Origin: Triangularia verruculosa
Taxonomy: Eukaryota > Ascomycota > Sordariomycetes > Sordariales > Podosporaceae
Assembly: GCA_033296885.1 (NCBI GenBank)
Contig: MU864095.1
Span: 1 to 27,516 of the forward strand
Reading direction: 5' to 3'
Length of the DNA stretch: 27,516 nt
The notes beneath the pieces are model-generated. The model had not been told where the DNA came from, searched no databases, and saw only the letters and a program-made list of their open reading frames with translations. Positions 9,121 through 18,269 of the stretch are shown in pieces (the stretch's first letter is position 1; each line of letters opens with the position of its first letter). The position numbers and the translations under genes are program-made.

Positions 9121-10972
9121 ACGTGGTCCACCCCCAAGTCGCACACACCCCCAAGTCGCGCACTTTTCCACAACCACACAAGAACCATCAATTTCACCAC
9201 AACAACTGCAATTCACCAAAACTATTCAAAACTATCTATATCAGACATTCCCACATTTTCCTGACACGTGCGTGCATTGTGCCCAGGCTTTCCACACTTG
9301 CCACAACGCCGTGGAGCCGTCTCTGTTCTGGTCCGCCGACCACCATTTTCACGCGTTTTACGCTCTACCTGTTCCTGCACCTCTCTCCGGGCCAGTAGAT
9401 CATGTTCACCTCCTACAATAAGTGATCTTCCAAGACGTACACGTGTTTTTTAGCCCTCCGGCGCTTACCAAGTATCTCATTTGCCTTCTGTAAAGTGCGT
9501 ACCTCAGCCGTCAAGAGGGTAACCGAGTGCGCCAATGCCTGCGTCCCTTTGGCAAGCTGGTCGACAGCAGTGAAAATTGGTATTGGTGAGCTTCCCTAGT
9601 AACGGGCAATCCGATTTTAATGTACTTGGATTGCGAGACAGCCTCTGTTGGGTTCTGTAGCGTCTGGGAGAACCAAGGATCGGCAGCTGCGGAAGGGGGA
9701 CTATTTAGTATTAGCGTCTATAACTTAACATCTAGTTTAAATATTACAACCTTAAGGTCGAAAGGTACTAAGCCTGCACCTCTGAAACCTCCTTTATTTA
9801 TTACTCTTTATTATAGCGGAAAGGTAGGCGGCTTTGAAGGCGAGGAAGAACTCGACCTTAATAATGTAGCTGATATACGTTTTAATAAAGTAATCGATTT
9901 TCCGACCGTACGCCTTTCTTTAAAATACTGAAATATCTAATATTAAGTGGTTAAGTTAGATAAGATAAGCGTATAGGTAGGCTAATAGTAATAATATTAT
10001 TCTTTTTATAAAAGACTTCTAATTCGGCTGACTAATAACTTTTATCCTATCGAATACATTATCTAATATATACCCTTTCTATAAGACTTTATATACTTAT
10101 CAAAGTATTTAATCTATTCTAGGCTGGTCTTATTATCTATTTATCTATTATAAATTAGTTTAATAGTTTAGTTAAATAGAAGGCCGCCTTTTATATATTA
10201 ATTAGCGAAGTAATACAAGCCTTAAATAATAAGAAATAATAGAAGGCGCTACCCTTTACTATTAATATACTTAATCGCTGTCGCTTATTTCCGATTACTA
10301 GACTAAACTGCCTTACTTCTTTTATACCGATCAGTACGTATTACTACTATAGATACGTAAATAACCCTATTATAAAGCTAATCTTATTAAAGTTATAGAA
10401 GTCGTAATTGTAAATACTATACTTCGCCCTTACGTTATATATAAACTTAAACTACGCACTAATAAACTCTAGATTTTTATAAAGGGCTCTCTAAAAGTCG
10501 TATATACAATTAAAACGCGTTTTAAGTTCTAGTTATTGCTTAACGAACTTCTCGACCTAGTACTTGCCGACGCGTCCTCTATTGCGCTGCGCAAATAGTA
10601 AATTAGCCATATTTTTAATATTAGCGTGTCGCAGCGCAAATCCTTACGTATATAAGTCTAATATCTAGTAGAAAACTATCTCCTCTTCAGGGACTATTAA
10701 TATATAAACTATAAAACGCACCTCGGACTTTAGCGTTTTCCCATTTATTCTATCGCGTAAAGTAGCTTCGGGTACGCCGTAGGCTTTGGTAGTATATCGG
10801 CGGCTTAGATTTTTATCTCGTTGTATAGCCTGAATAGCAAGATTAATTCTACTCTCTTTAAATTACGATGCCATTCTTTGTTGTTGAGATATTTCAAATT
10901 GGGATTGGGCGGTCGGGTTACGGCTAAAAGTGCGCGACTTGGGGGTGTGCACGACTTGGGGGTGGACCACGT
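9121..10972 (-). mobile_element. Pogo-type DNA transposon, 1852 bp, complete ends
   Basis: It is bounded by 47-bp terminal inverted repeats, 9121-9167 and 10926-10972, which differ at only two adjacent positions, and it is flanked on both sides by TA (9119-9120, 10973-10974), the target duplication of the Tc1/mariner/pogo superfamily. Each end starts ACGTGGTCC and carries two copies of CCCCCAAGTCG within the repeat. Inside is a minus-strand pogo transposase (separate entry). The half nearest 9121 is GC-normal while 9700-10870 is strongly AT-biased. The boundaries are directly visible in the sequence. Confidence 0.93.
9222..10874 (-). pseudogene. Pogo-family transposase, RIP-degraded
   Basis: ATG at 10874 (rc of CAT at 10872), final stop TAG at 9222-9224; about 551 codons if the many internal TAG/TAA are read through. 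Order: an N-terminal psq-like helix-turn-helix (INLAIQAIQRDKNLSRR, PEATLRDRI), a CENP-B-like second HTH region (FALRHANIKNMANLL), the DDE core with YNFN where the family has YNFDE, KGAGLVPFD-type blocks (FRGAGLVPFD near 9760), a coiled segment (LAHSVTLLTAEVRTLQKANE), and a C-terminal CCHC zinc knuckle (CGKCGKPGHNARTC, 9258-9300). The zinc knuckle and coiled segment are clean and GC-normal; the catalytic core is stop-ridden, with the first catalytic Asp apparently changed to Asn. Non-functional. Confidence 0.85.
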
Positions 10973-11577
10973 TACAAGCAAAAGTTGTGGAGAAAGATAA
11001 AAGCGATGAAAAGCGTTAAAAGTTTGTAAGGTGGGAAATGTACCAGAAGTGTGGAAGACGTGAAACGCGGTAGAAGTGTGGATGACGTAAGAAGCAGCAG
11101 AAGTGCGAAAGCTGTGTTTGAAAGGTGATGTGAAAGGTGTGGAGGGTGTGAAAGGTGATGTGAAAGGTGTGGAGGGTGTGGAAGGTGTGAAAGGTGTGAA
11201 AGGGTGAAAGGGGTGAAAGGGGTGAAAGGGGTGAAAGGGGTGAAAGGGGTGAAAGGGGTGAAAGGGGTGAAAGGTGTGAAAGGTGTGAAAGGTGTGAAAT
11301 GTTAAAAGATTAAAATGTGTTAAAGCTTTTACGATACAGGAGTGTTTAAACTTTCAATTACCTAACGTTAACTAGATTGCGTTTACTCATTATTTGTATC
11401 CATAACATCTTGCACTACTTCCACCAAGTCGGCTGGATATAAATGACTTGCTCTCTTGCATATCTGACTAAGTACACTGTTTGTCCACCATATCGATGTC
11501 AGAGACGTTGATAGACATAATGTTAAGGGCGGTAATGATGCAGGGAAATGGAAATTAGGGGTGGGAAGGAGGCTTTA
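10973..11577. other. Purine-rich repeat-bearing spacer between pogo element and MITE
   Basis: No gene is visible. It contains GAAG/GTGAAA-rich sequence grading into the 9-bp minisatellite at 11119-11299, then about 280 bp of unique moderately AT-rich sequence up to the MITE. Confidence 0.55.
11119..11299 (+). repeat. GTGAAAGGG minisatellite (9-bp unit) with 30-bp higher-order repeat
   Basis: The core 11203-11271 consists of near-perfect 9-bp units GTGAAAGGG. It is flanked by the variant GTGAAAGGT. At the left, a 30-bp block beginning AAAGGTGATGTGAAAGG occurs twice in tandem (11121 and 11151). The plus strand is almost free of C, giving extreme strand asymmetry. It is not coding. Confidence 0.9.
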
Positions 11578-11766
11578 ACGTAGATGATAAGCGAGCGCCG
11601 CAGACAAGCGAGCGCCTCACTGGTAAGGGCTGCATAGACATTTGCGTTGCAGCATTAACAGCTTATTCCCGGCTCAATCCCATCGTTAGTAGTGCAACCC
11701 AAATGTCTATGCAGCCCTTACCAGTGAGGCGCTCGCTTGTCTGCGGCGCTCGCTTATCATGTACGT
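11578..11766. mobile_element. 189-bp MITE with long terminal inverted repeats
   Basis: The two arms, about 74 bp each (11578-11651 and 11692-11766), are nearly perfect inverted repeats, leaving a loop of about 40 bp. The flanking dinucleotide is TA on both sides (11576-11577, 11767-11768). The ends read ACGT...TGATAAGCGAG, a 6-bp spacer, then AGACAAGCGAG, matching in order and spacing the ends of the pogo element at 14642-16933. It has no coding capacity. I infer a non-autonomous element mobilised by a transposase of that family. Confidence 0.92.
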
Positions 11767-13480
11767 TATATCTACGTGGAAAAGTTATTTTAAAAATAAC
11801 ATGTCCTGATTAATTTCAGCTTTCCATATTTATTTTCCGCAAATTTAAAGAAAGCATTGAAAATAATTCCGACCCTGCTTAGCTGTGCTTTTAAATTTAA
11901 TAACGCTAAAAGCTATTATTTATGATTAACACTGCGCTTCGTAATATAAGAAACGACCCAGCTCTGCTTGAATTTTACTTTCTACAATTAAAACCCTCCA
12001 CTGTAGAATATTTAATAGCTGTTTCTTAGAAACAGTAATATCTTTAAGGGTAAGAGAAAAGAAGTGACTATCCCAATGAGTGCAGCTAAATCTTGACCAA
12101 GCGTAGTTTGCATAGCAACTGTCGTTGACATATTTATCTACTAAGATTAAATATGTTAAGAATATTCGATGTAGAGAGTATGGGTAAATATGAGTAATTA
12201 TAGAGAATTGAGCGCGTAAACGCTTTATAAATGCTAGAGTATAGAGAATGGTTGAGACTTTGGTTTGTGACTGACCGAGGACGGTATTGATAAAGACTTG
12301 TAGTGGCGGAACTAATACCGTACCTTTATATAGTTATATGTAGGTATTTTGAAATAGCTAGGTAACTTGTAAGGTAGTAAAATTAATTATTGTTTGGTTA
12401 GCTTACTAAGTAGTATTTTAATATAGAGAAGCTATTTAGTCATTATAATATTTCGAGATTAGAGTTTACGGTTTATATTTATACCTACGGTATAAATCTC
12501 TAATTATAAGAATTAAAATTAGAAAAAAAAAGCTTATAATTAATAGGCCTTTATTTTTAAAACCTATATATATTTAATCCGGATTACTGTAGGGAAATGA
12601 TACGTTATTTTCTCCATTATATAAGGTATTATAATATTATTATCTTATCTTTTATATAAATACTATATAATCGAGTAACTTTATATTAATAACTACTATA
12701 TACACTATTGTAGATCGATATTTCGACTTTAAGATTTAATGTTTTAGATATTAAATTATAATACGGACCCTGTACCTTAATATAAATATATTAAGAAAAG
12801 CAGGGGTTTTATAAAGACCTCCCGGATTATTGTTCTGCTATTACTTCTGCTAAGAGATATTATTCTGATTACGTCGATTTAAGTTATCCGTTGAAAGATA
12901 GAAATAAAAGGAAATCTACGAAAGTATTTACCTATATTAGAGGATTAAACTTAAATATATAAAGGGATATATAGAATTAGTAGGTTTTTTATCGGAATAA
13001 TTCGATAACTTATTATATCTTAGATAAATGTAATAACTAGAAGTATATACGGTTTAAAGAAGATATTATTATATATTATCTGTTAGTTAATTTAAACGGT
13101 CCTAATATATAAAATAAATATAAAAGACGTATTTAGATAAGTTTAAAATAAAGAGTTTTAGTAATAAAATATATAAATTAATCCCTATAATATATAAGAT
13201 TAGTAAATAAATCTTTATACTTTACCTAACGAAACGACGTAGCTTCGAGCTAAAGGATAGATAGAGTAAGTATAAAAGAGATATTAATACTAATTAAAAC
13301 CGGAAACGGTAGTATTGAAATAAGCGTTTTTCTATTCTTTAGTGGAAAGTAGTGTACTGTAGGTATACCGTCGCAAATCCCCCTAAGGTCCTTATTCGAG
13401 GGGGGGTATATGTATGATCTTGCATGCCTACTAGTAAGACCATCCTGAGGATTAGAAGTATACTTACCGACTGAAATATA
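11767..13480. other. AT-rich RIP-like block, no gene identified
   Basis: There is no open frame of note on either strand. Short inverted pair ACGGTATT / AATACCGT (about 12283 and 12320). From about 12820 to 13320 the plus strand looks like eroded coding sequence (TAG/TAA replacing likely Gln codons) but no motif is recognisable. From 13395 a G-run (GAGGGGGGG) is followed about 80 bp later by a TATA-like ATATAAAT (13477-13484), which could be a polypurine tract and LTR promoter of another degraded retroelement. Confidence 0.4.
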
Positions 13481-14107
13481 AATACCGGCACCCTAACTGA
13501 CCTTTTTCCTTTCTTTTTATCACCAGAACCATCAGAACTCGCATCACGAGCACCAATACCACAAACACCACCACTATATTACCACCGTATCACCACTGTA
13601 CTACTACTGCGCTACTACAGAAAACCACATTATAAGCCTATTATCACCGCCATTACCTCTACCACTATTACAGTATACGATAAACCTTAAGTATAAAATA
13701 ACTGCTAGGATCTCAGTTAATTATATCTAAACCTATCTAACCTCCCCCAATAGTGCCTAAGCTAGCTGACTTATTCTAATATTAGATCTATCTACTATCT
13801 CCTAAACTACCCCGATCTTTCCTAGTATAGAATACGATTAACCTTAAAAATTATAAGTTATTAAAACTAGCTGTTAAAGGGCGAATTCAAATGCTTTTAA
13901 GTACTATCGGGACCTCTTAGTAAAGTATCCTATAGTATTAGTAAGATTTAAAGAAATGAAAATAGGAGACCCCTCGCCCAATACTAGTGGTAATAATACT
14001 AGTAGGAATAAGTCTAGGCGGTCGCCTAACTTTAATAGTAAGGTAGTTATAAATAGCGCGTGTAGTGGAAATAATAGTGAGTATTATTTCCGTGGTTATA
14101 TTTTTTA
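13481..14107. other. Degraded sequence with an ACC-rich tract
   Basis: At 13521-13675 the plus strand is rich in ACC/CAC triplets (low-complexity, possibly a leader or Thr/His-rich coding remnant). The remainder to 14107 is AT-rich with scattered stops. No gene can be supported. Confidence 0.35.
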
Positions 14108-14539
14108 GTCGAAGATTAAAGAGTCGAGCTAGAAGAAGGTACGATAGTAGTGGACGATGGCCTCGAATAACTTAAACCCTTATCTTTTGAGCGGTATAAG
14201 AAGTTGCGATTTACCGGGACCTAGGACTTATAGATTACTTAATTTATTCCTAAGACCTTGTATAAACCTGATCCGTAGGTAACTATACGTAAAAAGCGGG
14301 GACGAAGTTCTATAGCTCTAAAAACTCCTAAGCGCCGTAAGGTAAATAACTACTGGGATACTGAGATAGATGAGGTTGAGTTCGACGATAAAGGGGAACT
14401 GGCTATTACGGTAAAATAGAGCCTAACTGTTGTTGGCATTGATAATCTAAGTAACGGTTTGATTCTAGATTTGAAGAGTTATATAGTTAGCGAGTATAGT
14501 AAAGCTGAATGGGAAAAACAGGAGGCTAAACTGCGATAA
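14108..14539 (+). pseudogene. Unidentified protein fragment, RIP-stopped
   Basis: One plus-strand frame of 143 codons ends in TAA at 14537-14539 and has seven internal stops, all TAG or TAA at positions where CAG/CAA (Gln) would be natural. Between them the composition is convincingly protein-like: charged, with a basic patch (IRKKRGRSS then TPKRRKVNNYW), an acidic run (TEIDEVEFDDKGEL) and a hydrophilic C-terminus (SEYSKAEWEKQEAKLR). The basic patch followed by an acidic stretch could suit a nucleic-acid-binding or Gag-like protein. I do not recognise the family. It sits directly upstream of the Copia pol remnant, so it may be part of that element, but the frame changes between them. Confidence 0.4.
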
Positions 14540-15583
14540 TGTTGTTAATAGGGTAGAGTGAGTTGTGGGATATGTTGTTAGCTATAGTTAGATAGATAGC
14601 TTCACTTTTGAATTCTAGAGTTACTTGTACTTTAGGCACTAACGTGCGTGATAAGCGAGTTAGCCAGACAAGCGAGTTAGCCACTTTCCACGCGACACGC
14701 TTCCTCCACACAAAACGCCAAATTCTTCCACAACTAACAATGGAAACCCTTTCGTACGAAGCCAGGGTAAATCTAGCACTCGAAGCTATACAAAGGAACC
14801 CAAAGCTCAGTAACCGAGCTGCAGCAGAGATCTATAACATTAATAAGGATACCCTTCGAAACCGACGCGCTGGCCGGCCTACACAACGAGATATTCCAGC
14901 CAACTCGCGCAAGCTTACCGATCTAGAAGAGCAAACGATTATTCAATATATAATTAAGCTATATACACGTGCATTTCATCCCCGGCTTTCGTATATGGAA
15001 GATATGGCCAATCGATTGCTACGCGAATGCGACGCGCCTCCTATTGGCGTACGATAGGCTCACAACTTCATTAAGCGCTAACCAGAACTTCGGACGCGTT
15101 TTATACGTAAATACGACTACCAGAGGACCAAATGCGAAGATCCAAAGGTCATTAGCGAGTAGTTTACGCTTATGCAGAACACTAAGGCCAAATACGGTAT
15201 TATAGATGACGATATCTACAACTTCGACGAGACTGGGTTTATAATAGGCATTATCGTCGCTATTATAGTCGTTACAACTTTTGATAGCCGTAGTAAGGCC
15301 AAACAGGTCCAGCCTAGCAATTATAAGTGGGTTACGGTTATTCAAAGCGTAAATGCTTTAGGTTGGGCTATCCTACTATTTATCATCTTGGCCGGGCAAT
15401 ATTACCTTGCCAATTGGTATTAAGAGTGCAGCCTTCCAGCCACCTGGCACATTGCAACAACCGATAATAGCTGGACTACCAATGAGAAAGGCATAGATTG
15501 GATTCGGCACTTCGATTTCTATACGGCATCTCGTACGAAAGCCAAATATCGGCTGTTAATCTTTAACGGCTATAAGAGCCACC

Positions 15584-16009
15584 TGTCACAACCCTGGTAT
15601 ATGGACGAGAATAACGGTTGGTTGTGGAACCACGGAAAGCAGGGACCAATCGGGAAAACACTTGGAAGAGCCAATCACAGTAGAGAACAGTTGATCAGTG
15701 TGCTCAGAGCACTGAGCAGACTGAGCGGAATGCTCAGTGTGCTCAGAACACTGAGCAGACTGAGCAAAGTGCTCAGTGTGCTCAGGGCACTGAGCAGAGT
15801 GAGCACGGCTAGGAAAAGGTCTATATATACGGAGGAACTAGACAGCTTGTAGATAGTTCCGCAGTATGCAATTACAACTTGTATTCACGGTATCTTGTGT
15901 TTACATTGAGACATTTTGTTGTGCACTGTTTAGTTGCACCGAACCAATTGTCAGAAGTTGCCTTCAACTGAGTATCCCTTTCAGAGGTTCTGTACAGGGG
16001 TTCGTCATA
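15584..16009 (+). mobile_element. Solo LTR (426 bp) inside the pogo transposase
   Basis: It starts TGTCACAACCC and ends TTCGTCATA, flanked by perfect 5-bp target duplications CCACC (15579-15583, 16010-16014). It contains a TATA-like TATATATA (15822-15828) and a 39-bp tandem repeat at 15696-15806. Related copies are at about 24170-24390 and 24512-24872, the latter ending in the same CGTCATA. LTRs normally end in CA, so CATA may be a C-to-T change of CACA. The family is not proven; the TGTCAC start suggests a Gypsy-type element. Confidence 0.92.
15696..15806. repeat. 39-bp tandem repeat, about 2.8 copies, in solo LTR
   Basis: CAGTGTGCTCAG recurs at 15696, 15735 and 15774 (period 39). Each unit contains CTCAGtgtGCTCAG and CACTGAGCAGACTGAGC, so it is full of short CTCAG/CTGAG inverted motifs. 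The related LTR at 24512 has a single eroded version. Confidence 0.85.
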
Positions 16010-17591
16010 CCACCACTCTGAAGAATTTGAAACCTACTACCAGGAGTACAACATTATTACACTATATATACCTCTGTACTCCTCCTATATACTTCAGCCT
16101 TTGGATATTAGCTATTTTGTACTATTAAAGAAGGCATACAGCTGTCAGATTAAGCAGTTAATGCAAATAAACATTACATATATTAGCAAGTTAGAGTTTC
16201 TTTATGCATTTAGAGAAGCACTTTTTGCTTCGATTACAGAAAAGAATATCCAGGGTGGTTTTGCTGGAGCCGGCCTTATACTGTACGACCCAAAGAAGGT
16301 AATATCGAAGCTAAATATACGTATTTAGACTCCAACACCTCCAGCCTCGAGCCCAACTATAGTACTACCTTGAGTCTCTCAAACGCTACACAACCCTCGG
16401 AAGGCTACCTTACAGTCAGCGCTTATTAAAACTCGAATTTCTAACTATCAGGGCAGCTCTCCAACCTCAATGCTAGCCGCTATAGACCAATTTACTAAAG
16501 GAGCAATAGGTATAATGTATGAGGTGGCTCTTCTCAGTGCAGAGGTCTCTTCGCTACGCAAGGCCAATAAGGAGCTTAGTAAAAGACGGAGAGCCAAAAA
16601 AACATGTGTGCAGCTTGGAGGGTCACTTACTGTACAAGAGGTACAGGATCTACTGGATCAGAAGGCTGTAGGTAAGCAGGTAGCCCAGGAAATACAACAA
16701 AGTGGTGGTAGTGCAGGGGGGTCTCGTACGAAGATTCGGTGCTGTAGTGTGTGCGGCAAGCCTGGTCATAATGCACATACGTGCTAGAAGGCTGCAGAAT
16801 TATCTGATTCATCTGTTTCTGATTCAGTTATTGTTATTTCTTAGTATTGTAGTTGCGCAATTGAGGGTAGTTATAGTAAGGTAGTAGAAAGTAGCTAACT
16901 CGCTTGTCTGGCTAACTCGCTTATCACGCACGTTATGCCTAATTTACAGAAGCTTAAGCTCTAGGGATTTAATTTGCAAGAGCTGTAACACTGTAAAGAT
17001 CCTTTAGAGGCCCTCCAAAAGCCCTGTCTAGGACCCTCCATTCGCCTTGAGCTGTCTAGAGGGGGACATCGTTACTATTAAGACTGTTTTGCTACTGAAG
17101 AGACCCTACGGCTTAGTTGTAGTAGATCGAAAGACCTATTTTCATTTTCTTAGGCTCCTAGCTACTAGAGACAATGCTGTTATAGCGCTTCGCTCGCTAT
17201 TTGAGGGCCTGAACAATACCTTCCACCGGTATCCTGGCCATTTCCACTACGATGGAGGAAAAGAAGTTCTTCCTTTAGGTGCCTACTTTACTAAAAAAGG
17301 CATCGGCTTCAGTACATCCAGCCTCCGGACTCCCAATTAGAATGGCCTAGCCGAGCGCTCTATTAGAGTCATTTTGGACCATCTTAGGGCTATCATTTTG
17401 GCTTTAGGCCTTCCCATTACCTTATAGGGGTATATAGCTATTCCTACAGTAGAAATTATCAACTGTACCGCCCAGACCTCTAGGGATCTTATACTACACT
17501 AGGCCTTCTACGACGAACTACTGCCCTCTTAAGCACTACACTAACTAAACCTTTCTAATTACAGGGCTGTTGGTATTGAAGTTACAGTGTA

Positions 17592-18269
17592 TGTTAAAAT
17601 GCAGCATTTATTCATGGAATTACAGCACTTGTTTATGGAATTCTGCGCCCACATTGTTCCCAACGGCTCGCCTACAACGGCTCGCCCACAAGCGCTCTCA
17701 ATGGCTCGCCCACAAGCGCTCTCAACGGCTCTCAACGGCTCCCAGGACTCCTCACCGGATCTCCGGACAGACCACTGACCGGACCTCCGAGCAGTGAGAT
17801 CATGATACGAGAAGCCTCATGAGCGATACGAGCATCTTATCGGCAACGAGCTCATGCTACGAGAAGCCTCATGAGCGATACGAGCACCTTATCGGCAACG
17901 AGATCATTGATCCAAGCCACTGGGGCCACCGAGCGATAGGGAGCGATAAGGATGATAAGGAAGTTCAGGTGCTCATAAAGAGCCCTCTTCCAATTGCAAT
18001 GGTTTTCCTGCTTCTTTCTTTCCTTAAGAAAAATAATAAGTCAAGTCAGTCAATAAGATTGGTCATTTACAGTATCTTATGTGTGAGACCACAATATCTC
18101 AGTACACTACTCTCTGTATTTACAGGTAATACCTGTTGCACTTTCTTCCTTCGGCAACTACGTTGTCGTATTCAGCAGCACAGTCCGAGACTCGCCAAGT
18201 TCTTGGGTAATTGCTTCACCCTCCTGAGACCCCTGTAGTTACAGTGCTCTCAGCGACCTCACTTTAACA
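17592..18269 (+). mobile_element. Copia-type solo LTR (678 bp) inside Copia pol
   Basis: It starts TGTTAAAATGCAGC and ends TTTAACA, with 5-bp target duplications GTGTA at 17587-17591 and 18270-18274. Removing the LTR and one duplication joins the pol frame exactly (GIEVTVY then ISAEN). The start resembles that of the host element's own LTR (TGTTAAAATACAGC), so it is a related but distinct family. It carries two sets of internal repeats (CTCGCCCACAAGCGCTCTCAA near 17680-17740 and a 52-bp unit at 17799-17902). Open frames inside (such as 17819-18238) are not genes. Confidence 0.93.
17799..17902. repeat. 52-bp tandem duplication in solo LTR
   Basis: The block around TACGAGAAGCCTCATGAGCG occurs at 17806 and 17858 with very few differences, two copies in tandem. 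Confidence 0.85.

Larger units (their letters stand above)
14740..16844 (+). pseudogene. Pogo-family transposase interrupted by a solo LTR
   Basis: The start METLSYEARVNLALEA at 14740 opens an N-terminal psq-like helix-turn-helix (KLSNRAAAEIYNINKDTLRN), then a Tc5/CENP-B-type HTH (SYMEDMANRLL). DDE core: YNFDETGF with Asp at 15226-15228; FNGYKSH, Asn at 15565-15567 where the family has Asp; and LQPLDISYF with Asp at 16104-16106. Between the second and third lies the solo LTR 15584-16009; joining 15583 to 16015 (one target copy removed) continues the frame. The C-terminus has KLEFLYAFREA, QGGFAGAGLI, a coiled segment (LLSAEVSSLRKANKELSKRRRAKK) and a CCHC knuckle ending GKPGHNAHTC (to 16784), then TAG and 18 further codons to TAG at 16842. 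Internal TAG/TAA codons (e.g. 15055, 15421, 16326) make it non-functional. Confidence 0.9.
14642..16933 (+). mobile_element. Second pogo-type transposon, 2292 bp, inserted in Copia pol
   Basis: Terminal inverted repeats of about 49 bp (14642-14690 and 16885-16933) start ACGTGCGTGATAAGCGAG and differ at two C/T positions at most. TA is duplicated at 14640-14641 and 16934-16935. Each repeat contains AAGCGAGTTAGC twice. Removal restores one reading frame of the host Copia across the junction. It contains a transposase split by a solo LTR; without that LTR the element would be 1861 bp, close to the 1852-bp element at 9121. Confidence 0.95.

Noticed and set aside
9620..9931. 103-codon plus-strand frame inside the first pogo element
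   Set aside because: It is antisense to the transposase frame, which carries the recognisable GAGLVPFD-type block there.
17819..18238. 139-codon open frame
   Set aside because: It lies wholly within the solo LTR 17592-18269 and is built from its tandem repeats.
17570..18260. AGTTACAGTG repeated at both sides of the insertion as a possible 10-bp target duplication
   Set aside because: The right copy lies inside the LTR; the true boundaries TGTT...AACA with GTGTA duplications restore the pol frame, and this alternative does not.
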